Source of the DNA: DTU078 sp033808535
GTDB taxonomy: Bacteria > Bacillota > Clostridia > Oscillospirales > CAG-272
Direction: 5' to 3'
Assembly: GCA_033808535.1 (NCBI GenBank)
Contig: JAPXNL010000132.1
Location: forward strand, 1 to 6,405
Length of the DNA: 6,405 nucleotides
The translations under genes were made by a program, and so were the position numbers. Shown here piece after piece: positions 1 to 4,779 of the stretch. The number at the start of each line of letters is the position of its first letter. Within the stretch, counting starts at the first letter, position 1. A model generated the notes under the pieces. That model was not told the DNA's origin. It saw only the letters and a program-made list of their open reading frames with translations, and did no database searches.

Positions 1-393
1 GAACTGAACAGCGCCGGTCCCGCGCTGGGGCAGCGAAATAACGAAGGTGACGCCGGACTTGAGAATCTCGGCCTTGATCTCCTCGCACTCAGCCAGCGTG
101 GGGGCAAGCGCCTTTTCGGTGAAGATGTGCTTGCCTGCACGGGCGGCGGCGATGATAACATCCTTGTGCTGTGTCGTCGGCGCGTCGCATACTACCGCGT
201 CAACATCTGAGCGGGCGAGCAGTTTTCCGAGATCGGGTTCGAAATCGGCGCCCAGTCTGGCAGCCCACTCGGACCCGCGCGCGACATCGTCGTCCCACAC
301 GGCGGTGATATTAACTTTGCCTGTATTCTTAAGTTCATTGGCATAACCTTCGGCATGGACATGCCACTTGCTCAGCATCGCTACATTTAGCAT
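1..393 (-). CDS. Gfo/Idh/MocA family NAD(P)-dependent oxidoreductase, N-terminal 131 residues (C-terminus beyond left edge)
   Basis: This is the N-terminal Rossmann half of a sugar or inositol dehydrogenase-like oxidoreductase, truncated by the window edge after residue 131. The frame is open from the ATG at 391-393 to base 1. AGGAGG at 404-409 lies 10 bases upstream and fixes the start. The typical order is visible: a first beta strand (LNVAMLS), WHVHAEGYA where the dinucleotide loop should be, an acidic turn after strand 2 (AVWDDD, 31-36), LLARSDVDAVVCDAPTTQH (58-76), and AGKHIFTEKALAPT (86-99), the cofactor/substrate EK motif of the family. Two things are odd. The glycine-rich GxGxxG loop is replaced by a SKWHVHAEGY-type segment, as I recall for one subgroup of the family, and the usual EKP is EKA (E93, K94, A95). 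Substrate cannot be told without the C-terminal domain. Family assignment is firm; the reaction is open. Confidence 0.9.
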   Translation of the reverse strand, partial: MLNVAMLSKWHVHAEGYANELKNTGKVNITAVWDDDVARGSEWAARLGADFEPDLGKLLARSDVDAVVCDAPTTQHKDVIIAAARAGKHIFTEKALAPTLAECEEIKAEILKSGVTFVISLPQRGTGAVQF

Positions 394-434
394 TTTAAAA
401 ATTCCTCCTGAAACGGAAATTTTAAGTCATGTGC

Positions 435-463
435 ATTATAACACATAAAGGGCCCGCAGTCAA
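435..463 (-). promoter_or_regulatory. Sigma-A type promoter for the oxidoreductase gene
   Basis: Read on the minus strand, TTGACT (458-463) and a perfect TATAAT (435-440) are separated by 17 bases (441-457). This is a near-consensus housekeeping promoter. Transcription would start near 428, giving a leader of about 35 bases with AGGAGG at 404-409. It is oriented away from the rpmE promoter and shares its A-rich upstream DNA. Confidence 0.75.
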
Positions 464-506
464 ACAAATCGCGAAAAAAATAAAAGTAAAATTTCACTGT
501 CAGGTA

Positions 507-535
507 TTGCATTTGGCGCAACACTGTGATATAAT
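507..535 (+). promoter_or_regulatory. Extended -10 promoter for rpmE
   Basis: TTGCAT (507-512), a 17-base spacer and a perfect TATAAT (530-535) preceded by TG at 527-528 form an extended -10 promoter. The A/T tract at about 471-493 upstream of the -35 resembles an UP element. The predicted start near 542 leaves a leader of about 36 bases before the rpmE ATG. This is the arrangement expected for a strongly expressed ribosomal protein gene. Confidence 0.78.
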
Positions 536-577
536 CAATCGGTATGGTGTTAGAAACATTGGAAAGGAGCCAGCAAA

Positions 578-790
578 ATGAAAGACGGAATTCATCCGGC
601 GTATAACAAAGTAACTATACGCTGCGCATGCGGTGAAGAAGTCGAGACACGCTCCACAAAGAGCGGCGTCATCCGTGTCGATATCTGCTCTAAGTGCCAC
701 CCATTTTTCACAGGCAGGCAGAAATTTGTCGACAGCGGCGGACGTGTTGATAAATTCAAAAAGCGTCTTGAGGCTTCAAAACAGCACTGA
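578..790 (+). CDS. rpmE: 50S ribosomal protein bL31, zinc-binding (C+) form
   Basis: The 70-residue product is full length for bL31, a small protein at the edge of the large ribosomal subunit near the central protuberance and the intersubunit bridge. The sequence shows the family start MKDGIHPAYN, the paired cysteines C16-A-C18 and C37-S-K-C40, and the hallmark HPFFTGRQKFVDSGGRVDKF (41-60). All four zinc ligands are present, so this is the zinc-loaded C+ type rather than the cysteine-free paralogue used under zinc starvation. AAGGAG at 564-569 lies 8 bases before the ATG. The gene has its own extended -10 promoter and an intrinsic terminator 85 bases downstream, so it is probably monocistronic. 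Identification is essentially certain. Confidence 0.98.
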   Translation: MKDGIHPAYNKVTIRCACGEEVETRSTKSGVIRVDICSKCHPFFTGRQKFVDSGGRVDKFKKRLEASKQH

Positions 791-835
791 ACGCTTTAAT
801 CCGGACTACGTGACCGCAGATCGGCGTCGCGCGAA

Positions 836-851
836 TCCGAAAATATTCGGA
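836..851. repeat. Small perfect hairpin in the rpmE 3' region
   Basis: TCCGAA (836-841) and TTCGGA (846-851) form a 6-bp perfect stem around an AATA loop. It lies between the rpmE stop and the terminator and has no T tract, so it is not itself a terminator. It may help protect the 3' end of the message, or be chance. Confidence 0.4.
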
Positions 852-874
852 CTCCGGAATATAATCGGCCAGCT

Positions 875-916
875 AAGGCACGACGAGCGCGAGAGCACGC
901 TTGTCTTGCCTTTTTT
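875..916 (+). terminator. Rho-independent terminator after rpmE
   Basis: The left arm AAGGCA-C-GAC-GAGCG (875-889) pairs with CGCTT-GTC-T-TGCCTT (898-912), giving 14 pairs including one G-U, with one C/T mismatch. The loop is 8 bases (890-897) and the right arm runs into a T tract through 916. Stem, loop and U tract all fit an intrinsic terminator for plus-strand transcription. The opposite side has no T tract, so it should act in one direction. Confidence 0.85.
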
Positions 917-927
917 GGTTTAAATAT

Positions 928-941
928 GCGGTGTGAACCGC
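928..941. repeat. GCGGT/ACCGC hairpin, copy 1
   Basis: GCGGT (928-932) and ACCGC (937-941) flank a GTGA loop. Read on the minus strand, the hairpin at 4725-4738 differs from this 14-mer at one base only. A third related hairpin lies at 993-1007. Recurrence of the motif suggests a dispersed family, although a 14-base match is short. Confidence 0.45.
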
Positions 942-992
942 GGGCGATTTATTTATGTTTAAATCCCGATGTTAAATATAACATACCATCTA

Positions 993-1007
993 TGCGGTTG
1001 CACCGCA
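993..1007. repeat. TGCGGT/ACCGCA hairpin, copy 2
   Basis: TGCGGT (993-998) and ACCGCA (1002-1007) form a perfect 6-bp stem around TGC. The following AAGGGTTGTTATGG resembles AATGGTTTTAGGG after the hairpin at 4725-4738, which extends the similarity beyond the stem. The hairpin sits just upstream of the proposed coaE promoter. Confidence 0.45.
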
Positions 1008-1011
1008 AGGG

Positions 1012-1039
1012 TTGTTATGGCACAGTAAAATAGTATATT
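1012..1039 (+). promoter_or_regulatory. Possible promoter for the coaE operon
   Basis: TTGTTA (1012-1017) and TATATT (1034-1039) are 16 bases apart. Each deviates from consensus and the surroundings are AT-rich, so this is a weak call. A promoter is nonetheless needed somewhere in 917-1150, because the rpmE transcript should end at 916. It would give a leader of roughly 105 bases that includes the palindrome at 1074-1083. Confidence 0.35.
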
Positions 1040-1150
1040 GTAAAATATATATTCCGAAAAAACGCATTCCACGTTAGCGCTAATCATAAACGTAACAGTG
1101 AATTGTATTTCATCATTAAAACCACAAACCACGCAATCAAGGAACACAAC

Positions 1151-1774
1151 ATGATTACTATCGGTCTAACCGGCGCAAGCGGTTCCGGAAAGGGCTATGT
1201 CTCGTCTTTGTTTGCCGCCGCGGGCGTGCCGGTGCTCGACACCGACGCGGTGTCGCGGCTGGTCTGCATGCCCGGCTCCGAGTGCCTTGCCGAGCTCGCT
1301 GAGCGCTTCGGCGGCTCCATACTGCTGCCCGACGGCTCGCTCGACCGGCGGGGTCTGGCTGCGCTTGCGTTCGCCGACCCGGAGTCGACCGCCGCGCTCA
1401 ACGCCATCACGCACCGCCACATCCTCGCCTACTGCCGGCGCTGGCTCGATATGCTCCGCGCCGACGGTGTGCCTGCCGCGATAATCGATGCGCCGCTGCT
1501 TTACGAAAGCGGGTTCGACGCCGAATGCGACGCGGTTATCGCCGTCGTCGCCGACCGTGAGCTGAAGATATCGCGCATAATCGCGCGCGACGGCATAACA
1601 CGCGGGCATGCGGAGCTGCGTCTCTCGCGCCAGCACGACGACGACTTTTTCCGAGCGCATGCAGACTTTATAATCGAAAACAACTACGACGGTGAGCATC
1701 CCGATGACGGCGAACTGCAGCGCCGCGTCTGTGAGATACTGCGCGCGCTCGGCTTGACGGAGGCCGGAAGATGA
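1151..1774 (+). CDS. coaE: Dephospho-CoA kinase
   Basis: CoaE uses ATP to phosphorylate the 3'-hydroxyl of dephospho-CoA, the last step of CoA synthesis in the cytoplasm. The 207 residues fit the family. Visible in order: the P-loop GASGSGKG (8-15), DTD (30-32) with SRLV, the lid-side segment GSILLPDGSLDRRGL (55-69), the substrate motif DAPLLYESG (113-121), basic R146-D147, R160-Q161 and NN (177-178). Two substitutions stand out. The Ser/Thr after the P-loop lysine is Gly15, and the usual HP of the 'LN..HP' helix is H88-R89. I start at 1151 rather than at an in-frame ATG at 1103 because AAGGA (1139-1143) lies 7 bases upstream and the product then begins directly with the first beta strand. 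The stop overlaps the next start (ATGA, 1771-1774), so it heads an operon. Confidence 0.95.
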   Translation: MITIGLTGASGSGKGYVSSLFAAAGVPVLDTDAVSRLVCMPGSECLAELAERFGGSILLPDGSLDRRGLAALAFADPESTAALNAITHRHILAYCRRWLDMLRADGVPAAIIDAPLLYESGFDAECDAVIAVVADRELKISRIIARDGITRGHAELRLSRQHDDDFFRAHADFIIENNYDGEHPDDGELQRRVCEILRALGLTEAGR

Positions 1775-2337
1775 GCCGCGCACTGCGGCGGTATATCACC
1801 GTCATGGCGCTGCTGCTTGCCGCGCTGCTTGCCGCCATAGCATATGTTGTCGTGGCGGGCTATATAGCACGGATGATACACCCGACCCATTATGCGGAGC
1901 TGGTGAGCGAGTGCGCCGCCGAGTTCGGCGTGCCACGTTCTGTGATATTCGCGGTGATAAAAACCGAAAGCTCGTTTAAGCCTGACGCGGTATCGCCCGA
2001 CGGCGCGACGGGACTGATGCAGCTTATGCCCGATACCTTCGACTGGCTGCTCTCCAAAACCGGTGAAAGCTACACCGCCGATGCGCTGTGCGATCCGGCG
2101 GTCAACATCCGCTACGGCACGATGCTGCTTGCCATGCTGTACGGCGAGTTCGGGCGCTGGGACACCGCCTATGCCGCCTACAACGCCGGGCTGAACCGGG
2201 TGCGGCTGTGGCTGGCTGACCCGGAAATCTCGCACGACGGCAAGCTGACCGACATACCCTACCCCGAAACGGACAGTTACGTTAAAAAAGTCGAGACAGC
2301 CGCCGCAGAGTACAGGCGGCTCTATGATATTGATTAG
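1771..2337 (+). CDS. Membrane-anchored lytic transglycosylase (SLT / GH23 domain)
   Basis: The enzyme is predicted to cleave the MurNAc-GlcNAc bond of peptidoglycan by the lytic (1,6-anhydro-forming) mechanism outside the membrane. The 188 residues comprise a short basic N-terminus (MSRALRRY), one hydrophobic segment at about 10-31 acting as a signal anchor, and a compact Slt70-type catalytic domain. Motifs: VIKTESSF (62-69) with catalytic Glu66, ATGLMQLMP (79-87), NIRYG (112-116), AAYNAG (135-140) and the family end IPYPETDSYVKKV (162-174). No cell-wall binding domain is present. The ATG overlaps the coaE stop by four bases, and GGAGG (1759-1763) inside coaE serves as its ribosome site 7 bases away. 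From memory, such minimal transglycosylases often follow coaE in Clostridia. Specificity and role (growth, division or machinery insertion) cannot be read from the sequence. Confidence 0.93.
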   Translation: MSRALRRYITVMALLLAALLAAIAYVVVAGYIARMIHPTHYAELVSECAAEFGVPRSVIFAVIKTESSFKPDAVSPDGATGLMQLMPDTFDWLLSKTGESYTADALCDPAVNIRYGTMLLAMLYGEFGRWDTAYAAYNAGLNRVRLWLADPEISHDGKLTDIPYPETDSYVKKVETAAAEYRRLYDID

Positions 2338-2351
2338 GGAGGGAAACCAAA

Positions 2352-3662
2352 ATGGCGAAACTAACGATTTACTCCGGGCGCTGCTGCTCGGGCCGCACTG
2401 CCTCCTTCGACAGCGAGGGCAGGTACGCCTTCACGGACACCATCGGCTCCGTTATGCTCCAGCCCGGCTGGTCGGTTATGATTTATAAGCAAAACGGCGA
2501 CTTCATCCGGCTGGACGAAAGCGAGCAGGATCTGACACAATCCGGCTGGTCGGATCGCATTGCGGAGATTGCGCTTGTGCCATACCGCACGCCGTACGAC
2601 GCGGCGGGCGGCGAAGATATATGGTCGTACAACTATGTCGTCGGCACACAGAATTTCGCGCCTGCCTACGGCTTTTCGGGCCAGGACGCCACTTTCGAGG
2701 CGGCGCGCCGCATGTATGAGATGGGAGCCAACACCATCAAGCTGTTCTCGGACGACAGGCACCGCGAAACCTTCCATAAAATACTGGAGTCGTTCCCTTT
2801 CCGGTATGTGCTGACCTGGTATCACTCCTCCGGCGCGGTCTGGCAGGACGGGTTTGACGACCGCGACCGCGAGCTTGAATACAGCGGCATGTATAATTTT
2901 GCTTCGGAGCTGCTCCGCCGTTATGACGGCAGCGGCATAACATTTTACATAGGCAACTGGGAGGGCGACTGGCTGCTCACCGGCACCGATGCGACCGTCG
3001 AGCGCGTCGCGCCCGAGCGGCTGGACGGGATGGCGAAGTGGTATTCGACCCGCCAGCGCGCGATAGACGATGCAAAGCGCGATACGCCGCACAATAACGT
3101 CAGAATTTACAACTACGCCGAGTGCAACCGCAGCACCGACATCGACCGCGGGTTTGACCGCATGGCGAACCGCGTGCTGCCCTGCACCGATGTTGACCTG
3201 ATCTCATATTCGGCGTATGATGTGCAGAATCTCGAGGTCTCCGAGATCGACCGGCTGCTCCGTCTGGCGGAGGACACGCTGAAGCCGCGCGACACATCCG
3301 ACCCCGTGTTTGCGGGACGTCGGATCTTCGCGGGAGAGACGAGCTGGCCGTGGGAGCTGACCCATACCGAGCAGGAGCACAACCGCGTCAACACCAGCTA
3401 TATGATAAAATACCTGAAGCTGCGGCTGCCCTTCGCGCTGTTCTGGGAGATGTATAACAACGAGGTCACGCCCGACGGGCGCCAGCGCGGGTTCTGGCTC
3501 ATCGACAGCAACAACCACAAATGGCGGCTGTGGTATACGATAAAATCGCTGTACGACAACGGTCGCGAGATCGTGCGCAACTATAAAGCCGTGCACGGCA
3601 CGCTTCCGCCGCACGAGGTGTGGTGTGATTTCGCCATCGATTTTCTGGGAAGGCGCATATGA
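2352..3662 (+). CDS. Putative glycosidase: N-terminal beta-gamma-crystallin-like domain plus clan-A-like (beta/alpha)8 barrel
   Basis: I do not recognise a named family for this 436-residue protein. Residues 1-78 read as one beta-gamma-crystallin domain of two Greek keys: LTIYSGRCCSGRTASF then FTDTIGSV (27-34), and WSVMIYKQNGDF then GWSDRIAEIALV (65-76). The latter resemble the NDRISS calcium motif in degenerate form. From about 98 the pattern suggests a TIM barrel: GANTIKLF (125-132), YVLTWYHS (152-159), ITFYIGNWEGDW (196-207), VRIYNYAECN (250-259), DLISYSAYD (282-290), FAGETSWPWE (326-335) and FALFWEMYNNE (361-371). Glu204 after strand 4 and Glu329 after strand 7 sit where acid/base and nucleophile lie in clan GH-A. 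This is inference without alignment. No signal peptide is seen, so the protein is probably cytoplasmic. GGAGGG (2338-2343) lies 8 bases upstream, the gap to the transglycosylase gene is 14 bases, and the stop overlaps the ogt start. The gene is certain; the function is moderate. Confidence 0.7.
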   Translation: MAKLTIYSGRCCSGRTASFDSEGRYAFTDTIGSVMLQPGWSVMIYKQNGDFIRLDESEQDLTQSGWSDRIAEIALVPYRTPYDAAGGEDIWSYNYVVGTQNFAPAYGFSGQDATFEAARRMYEMGANTIKLFSDDRHRETFHKILESFPFRYVLTWYHSSGAVWQDGFDDRDRELEYSGMYNFASELLRRYDGSGITFYIGNWEGDWLLTGTDATVERVAPERLDGMAKWYSTRQRAIDDAKRDTPHNNVRIYNYAECNRSTDIDRGFDRMANRVLPCTDVDLISYSAYDVQNLEVSEIDRLLRLAEDTLKPRDTSDPVFAGRRIFAGETSWPWELTHTEQEHNRVNTSYMIKYLKLRLPFALFWEMYNNEVTPDGRQRGFWLIDSNNHKWRLWYTIKSLYDNGREIVRNYKAVHGTLPPHEVWCDFAIDFLGRRI

Positions 3663-4276
3663 GCACGAACAATAACGTAAAGATAAACCCCGTATCGCGT
3701 GTTATACACGCAGGCGGGCTGACATTGCTTCTCACCGCGTCGAACGGCGCGCTGACCGGGCTTGATTTTGTGCAGTACAATACAGATTTCGGCATATGCT
3801 ATGATACGGCGGGGACTGACGCCGGCAGCTGCGACTCAGCGGACATCATGCCAGACGCCGGCTGCCGCAACTCGGCTGACATAACGTCTGATACCGGCTG
3901 CTGCGGCGTGACAGACTCTTCATCAACCGACATCGCCCTGCTCGACAAGTCGGAGCGCCAGCTCCTCGAGTATTTTGCCGGCACGCGCAAGGAGTTTGAG
4001 CTGCCTGTGACGCTTTCCGGCACGCCGTTCCGGCGCACGGTGTGGGAGGCGCTCTTGCGCATACCCTACGGTGAGGTGAGAACCTATGGCGAGATCGCAC
4101 GCGAGGTGGGCTGTCCGCAAGGCGCGCGTGCCGTCGGCGGCGCATGTCACGCAAATCCGGTTGCGATTATCGTGCCCTGCCACCGTGTCGTGGGCGCATC
4201 CGGCGCGCTGACCGGTTTCGGCGGCGGGCTTGATGTGAAAGAACGGCTGCTCGCGTTGGAGCAGGATAATAAATAA
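3659..4276 (+). CDS. ogt: Methylated-DNA--[protein]-cysteine S-methyltransferase with a repeat insertion
   Basis: This suicide repair enzyme moves alkyl groups from O6-alkylguanine (and O4-alkylthymine) in DNA to its own cysteine. The C-terminal domain is textbook: GTPFRRTVWEALLRIPYGEVRTYGEIA (121-147), the helix-turn-helix ARAVGGACHANP (156-167) with the arginine finger Arg157, the active site IVPCHRVV (171-178) with acceptor Cys174, and GALTGFGGGLDVKERLLALE (182-201). The N-terminal domain (about 8-46) is short and is followed by a low-complexity insertion (about 47-93) built of 12-residue repeats, which raises the length to 205 against about 160-175 for most Ogt proteins. The ATG overlaps the upstream stop (ATGA, 3659-3662), with GGGAAGG at 3647-3653 as ribosome site. 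It is the last operon gene. No Ada-type regulatory domain is present. Confidence 0.95.
   Translation: MSTNNNVKINPVSRVIHAGGLTLLLTASNGALTGLDFVQYNTDFGICYDTAGTDAGSCDSADIMPDAGCRNSADITSDTGCCGVTDSSSTDIALLDKSERQLLEYFAGTRKEFELPVTLSGTPFRRTVWEALLRIPYGEVRTYGEIAREVGCPQGARAVGGACHANPVAIIVPCHRVVGASGALTGFGGGLDVKERLLALEQDNK
3818..3925 (+). repeat. Degenerate 36-bp tandem repeat (3 copies) inside ogt
   Basis: Three in-frame 36-bp units encode DAGSCDSADIMP (ogt residues 54-65), DAGCRNSADITS (66-77) and DTGCCGVTDSSS (78-89). Units 1 and 2 share DAG at positions 1-3 and SADI at positions 7-10; unit 3 is more diverged. The unit being a multiple of three keeps the frame open through copy-number change. Each unit contains cysteine, which is unusual in a spacer. 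Confidence 0.8.
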
Positions 4277-4279
4277 TTT

Positions 4280-4311
4280 GTGGGGAAGCTTTTCGAAAAA
4301 AGCTCCCCCAC
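4280..4311. repeat. Long hairpin directly after ogt, without a plus-strand T tract
   Basis: GTGGGG-A-AGCTTTT (4280-4293) pairs with AAAAGCT-C-CCCCAC (4298-4311), giving 13 pairs with one A/C mismatch around a CGAA tetraloop. Downstream is ACCCCGCAAAAACTTTTG rather than a run of T, so it is not a classical terminator for the operon. On the minus strand it is followed by AAATTATTT, a modest U tract. From memory, similar AAGCTTTT..AAAAGCT and CCCCAC..CAAAAACTTTT blocks recur between genes in Clostridia, so it is likely a dispersed repeat that may protect 3' ends. Confidence 0.6.
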
Positions 4312-4432
4312 ACCCCGCAAAAACTTTTGAACTTTTATTCTTGTTGAGATATGCACAACTTTATAACTTGGGTAAAATGCCGTCTGGCTATGCCGATTCA
4401 TATAGCATCGCCGAAACATCCATATAGCCCGC

Positions 4433-4476
4433 GCCGCCGATATGGGTCCCTTTCCCAAATCGGCGGCTTTGTTATT
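4433..4476 (+). terminator. Probable intrinsic terminator of the coaE-ogt operon
   Basis: GCCGCCGAT (4433-4441) pairs perfectly with ATCGGCGGC (4459-4467). After an A/A mismatch the stem continues as TGGG/CCCA (4443-4446, 4454-4457) around a 7-base loop. It is followed by TTTGTTATT (4468-4476). The T tract lies only on the plus-strand side, so it suits the operon ending at 4276, about 155 bases upstream. Confidence 0.7.
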
Positions 4477-4585
4477 CATTGACTGCCTACATGGCACGGA
4501 GGCGGCATCAACCGCAAGAATTCTTAGAGCAAACGTCGATAACAATACGATAAATGTATATGCAAACAAACCGACAGGCAGCTGC

Positions 4586-4610
4586 TCCGGCGGATAAAGA
4601 TACCGCCGGA
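4586..4610. repeat. Perfect 8-bp inverted repeat overlapping repeat element copy A
   Basis: TCCGGCGG (4586-4593) and CCGCCGGA (4603-4610) are perfect complements around a 9-base loop. The right arm also serves as the left arm of two other stems in copy A: ACCGCC with GGCGGT (4618-4623), and GACACC (4609-4614) with GGTGTC (4621-4626). These pairings are mutually exclusive. Confidence 0.65.
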
Positions 4611-4657
4611 CACCAGTGGCGGTGTCGTGATACCGCATTGACCTGCGGCGAAGCCTT
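4602..4657 (+). repeat. Dispersed repeat element, copy A (short form)
   Basis: This 56-base stretch matches the reverse complement of 6196-6268. Shared blocks are ACCGCCGGACAC, then TGGCGGTGTCGTGATAC, then GCATTGACCTGCGGC and AGCCTT, with few substitutions. Copy A lacks about 17 bases present in copy B, namely the left arm and loop of B's 10-bp hairpin, so A looks like a deletion derivative. The two copies lie in opposite orientation on either side of the HTH gene. Confidence 0.8.
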
Positions 4658-4671
4658 AAGTGTGCTTTCTG

Positions 4672-4692
4672 CCGTTATTCGAAGAATGACGG
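4672..4692. repeat. CCGTTATTC/GAATGACGG hairpin
   Basis: The two 9-base arms (4672-4680 and 4684-4692) pair around a GAA loop with one T-G pair. The same core (ATTCG, then GAATGACG, then TGG) appears in the hairpin at 6376-6397, so both belong to the repeat-rich tracts flanking the HTH gene. No T tract follows on either strand. Confidence 0.55.
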
Positions 4693-4724
4693 TGGTGACA
4701 TTGAAAGTCCCAATATCATGCCCG

Positions 4725-4738
4725 GCGGTGCACACCGC
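4725..4738. repeat. GCGGT/ACCGC hairpin, copy 3
   Basis: GCGGT (4725-4729) and ACCGC (4734-4738) flank GCAC. The reverse complement matches 928-941 at 13 of 14 positions. It lies about 40 bases beyond the HTH gene stop on its 3' side and has no T tract, so a terminator role is not supported. Confidence 0.45.
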
Positions 4739-4779
4739 AATGGTTTTAGGGAAGAACCTTTAAGATTGTTTGAGTTACA

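Larger units (their letters stand above)
917..1150. other. AT-rich gap between the rpmE terminator and coaE, rich in small hairpins
   Basis: I see no credible gene here. The stretch holds three short perfect inverted repeats: 928-941, 969-984 (ATGTTA, loop AATA, TAACAT) and 993-1007. It also holds a possible promoter (1012-1039), a strongly AT-rich run (1022-1055) and the palindrome TTAGCGCTAA (1074-1083). The coaE ribosome site is at 1139-1143. Confidence 0.6.

Noticed and set aside
633..923. A 96-codon plus-strand frame overlapping rpmE and running to the terminator
   Set aside because: It starts inside rpmE in another frame and ends past the terminator stem. rpmE itself is unambiguous.
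1103..1150. Longer coaE start adding 16 residues
   Set aside because: The extra residues (MYFIIKTTNHAIKEHN) precede the P-loop strand without a family counterpart, and the AAGGA at 1139-1143 is positioned for the ATG at 1151.
1166..1783. A 205-codon frame antisense to coaE
   Set aside because: Long antisense frames are expected in GC-rich genes. The plus-strand product has every CoaE motif and the antisense product has none.
2361..3092. A 243-codon frame antisense to the glycosidase-like gene
   Set aside because: It is a shadow of a gene with ribosome site, operon context and coherent strand motifs; its composition (Arg, Ala, Val) is typical of antisense translation.
4147..4638. A 163-codon minus-strand frame across the end of ogt and the intergenic repeats
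   Set aside because: It is antisense to the conserved ogt active-site region, and its start lies in repeat copy A. It also crosses the terminator hairpin and has no domain features.
4586..4738. Clustered inverted repeats considered as a CRISPR array or integron attachment site
   Set aside because: There are no regularly spaced direct repeats with unique spacers, and no cas or integrase gene is present in the window.
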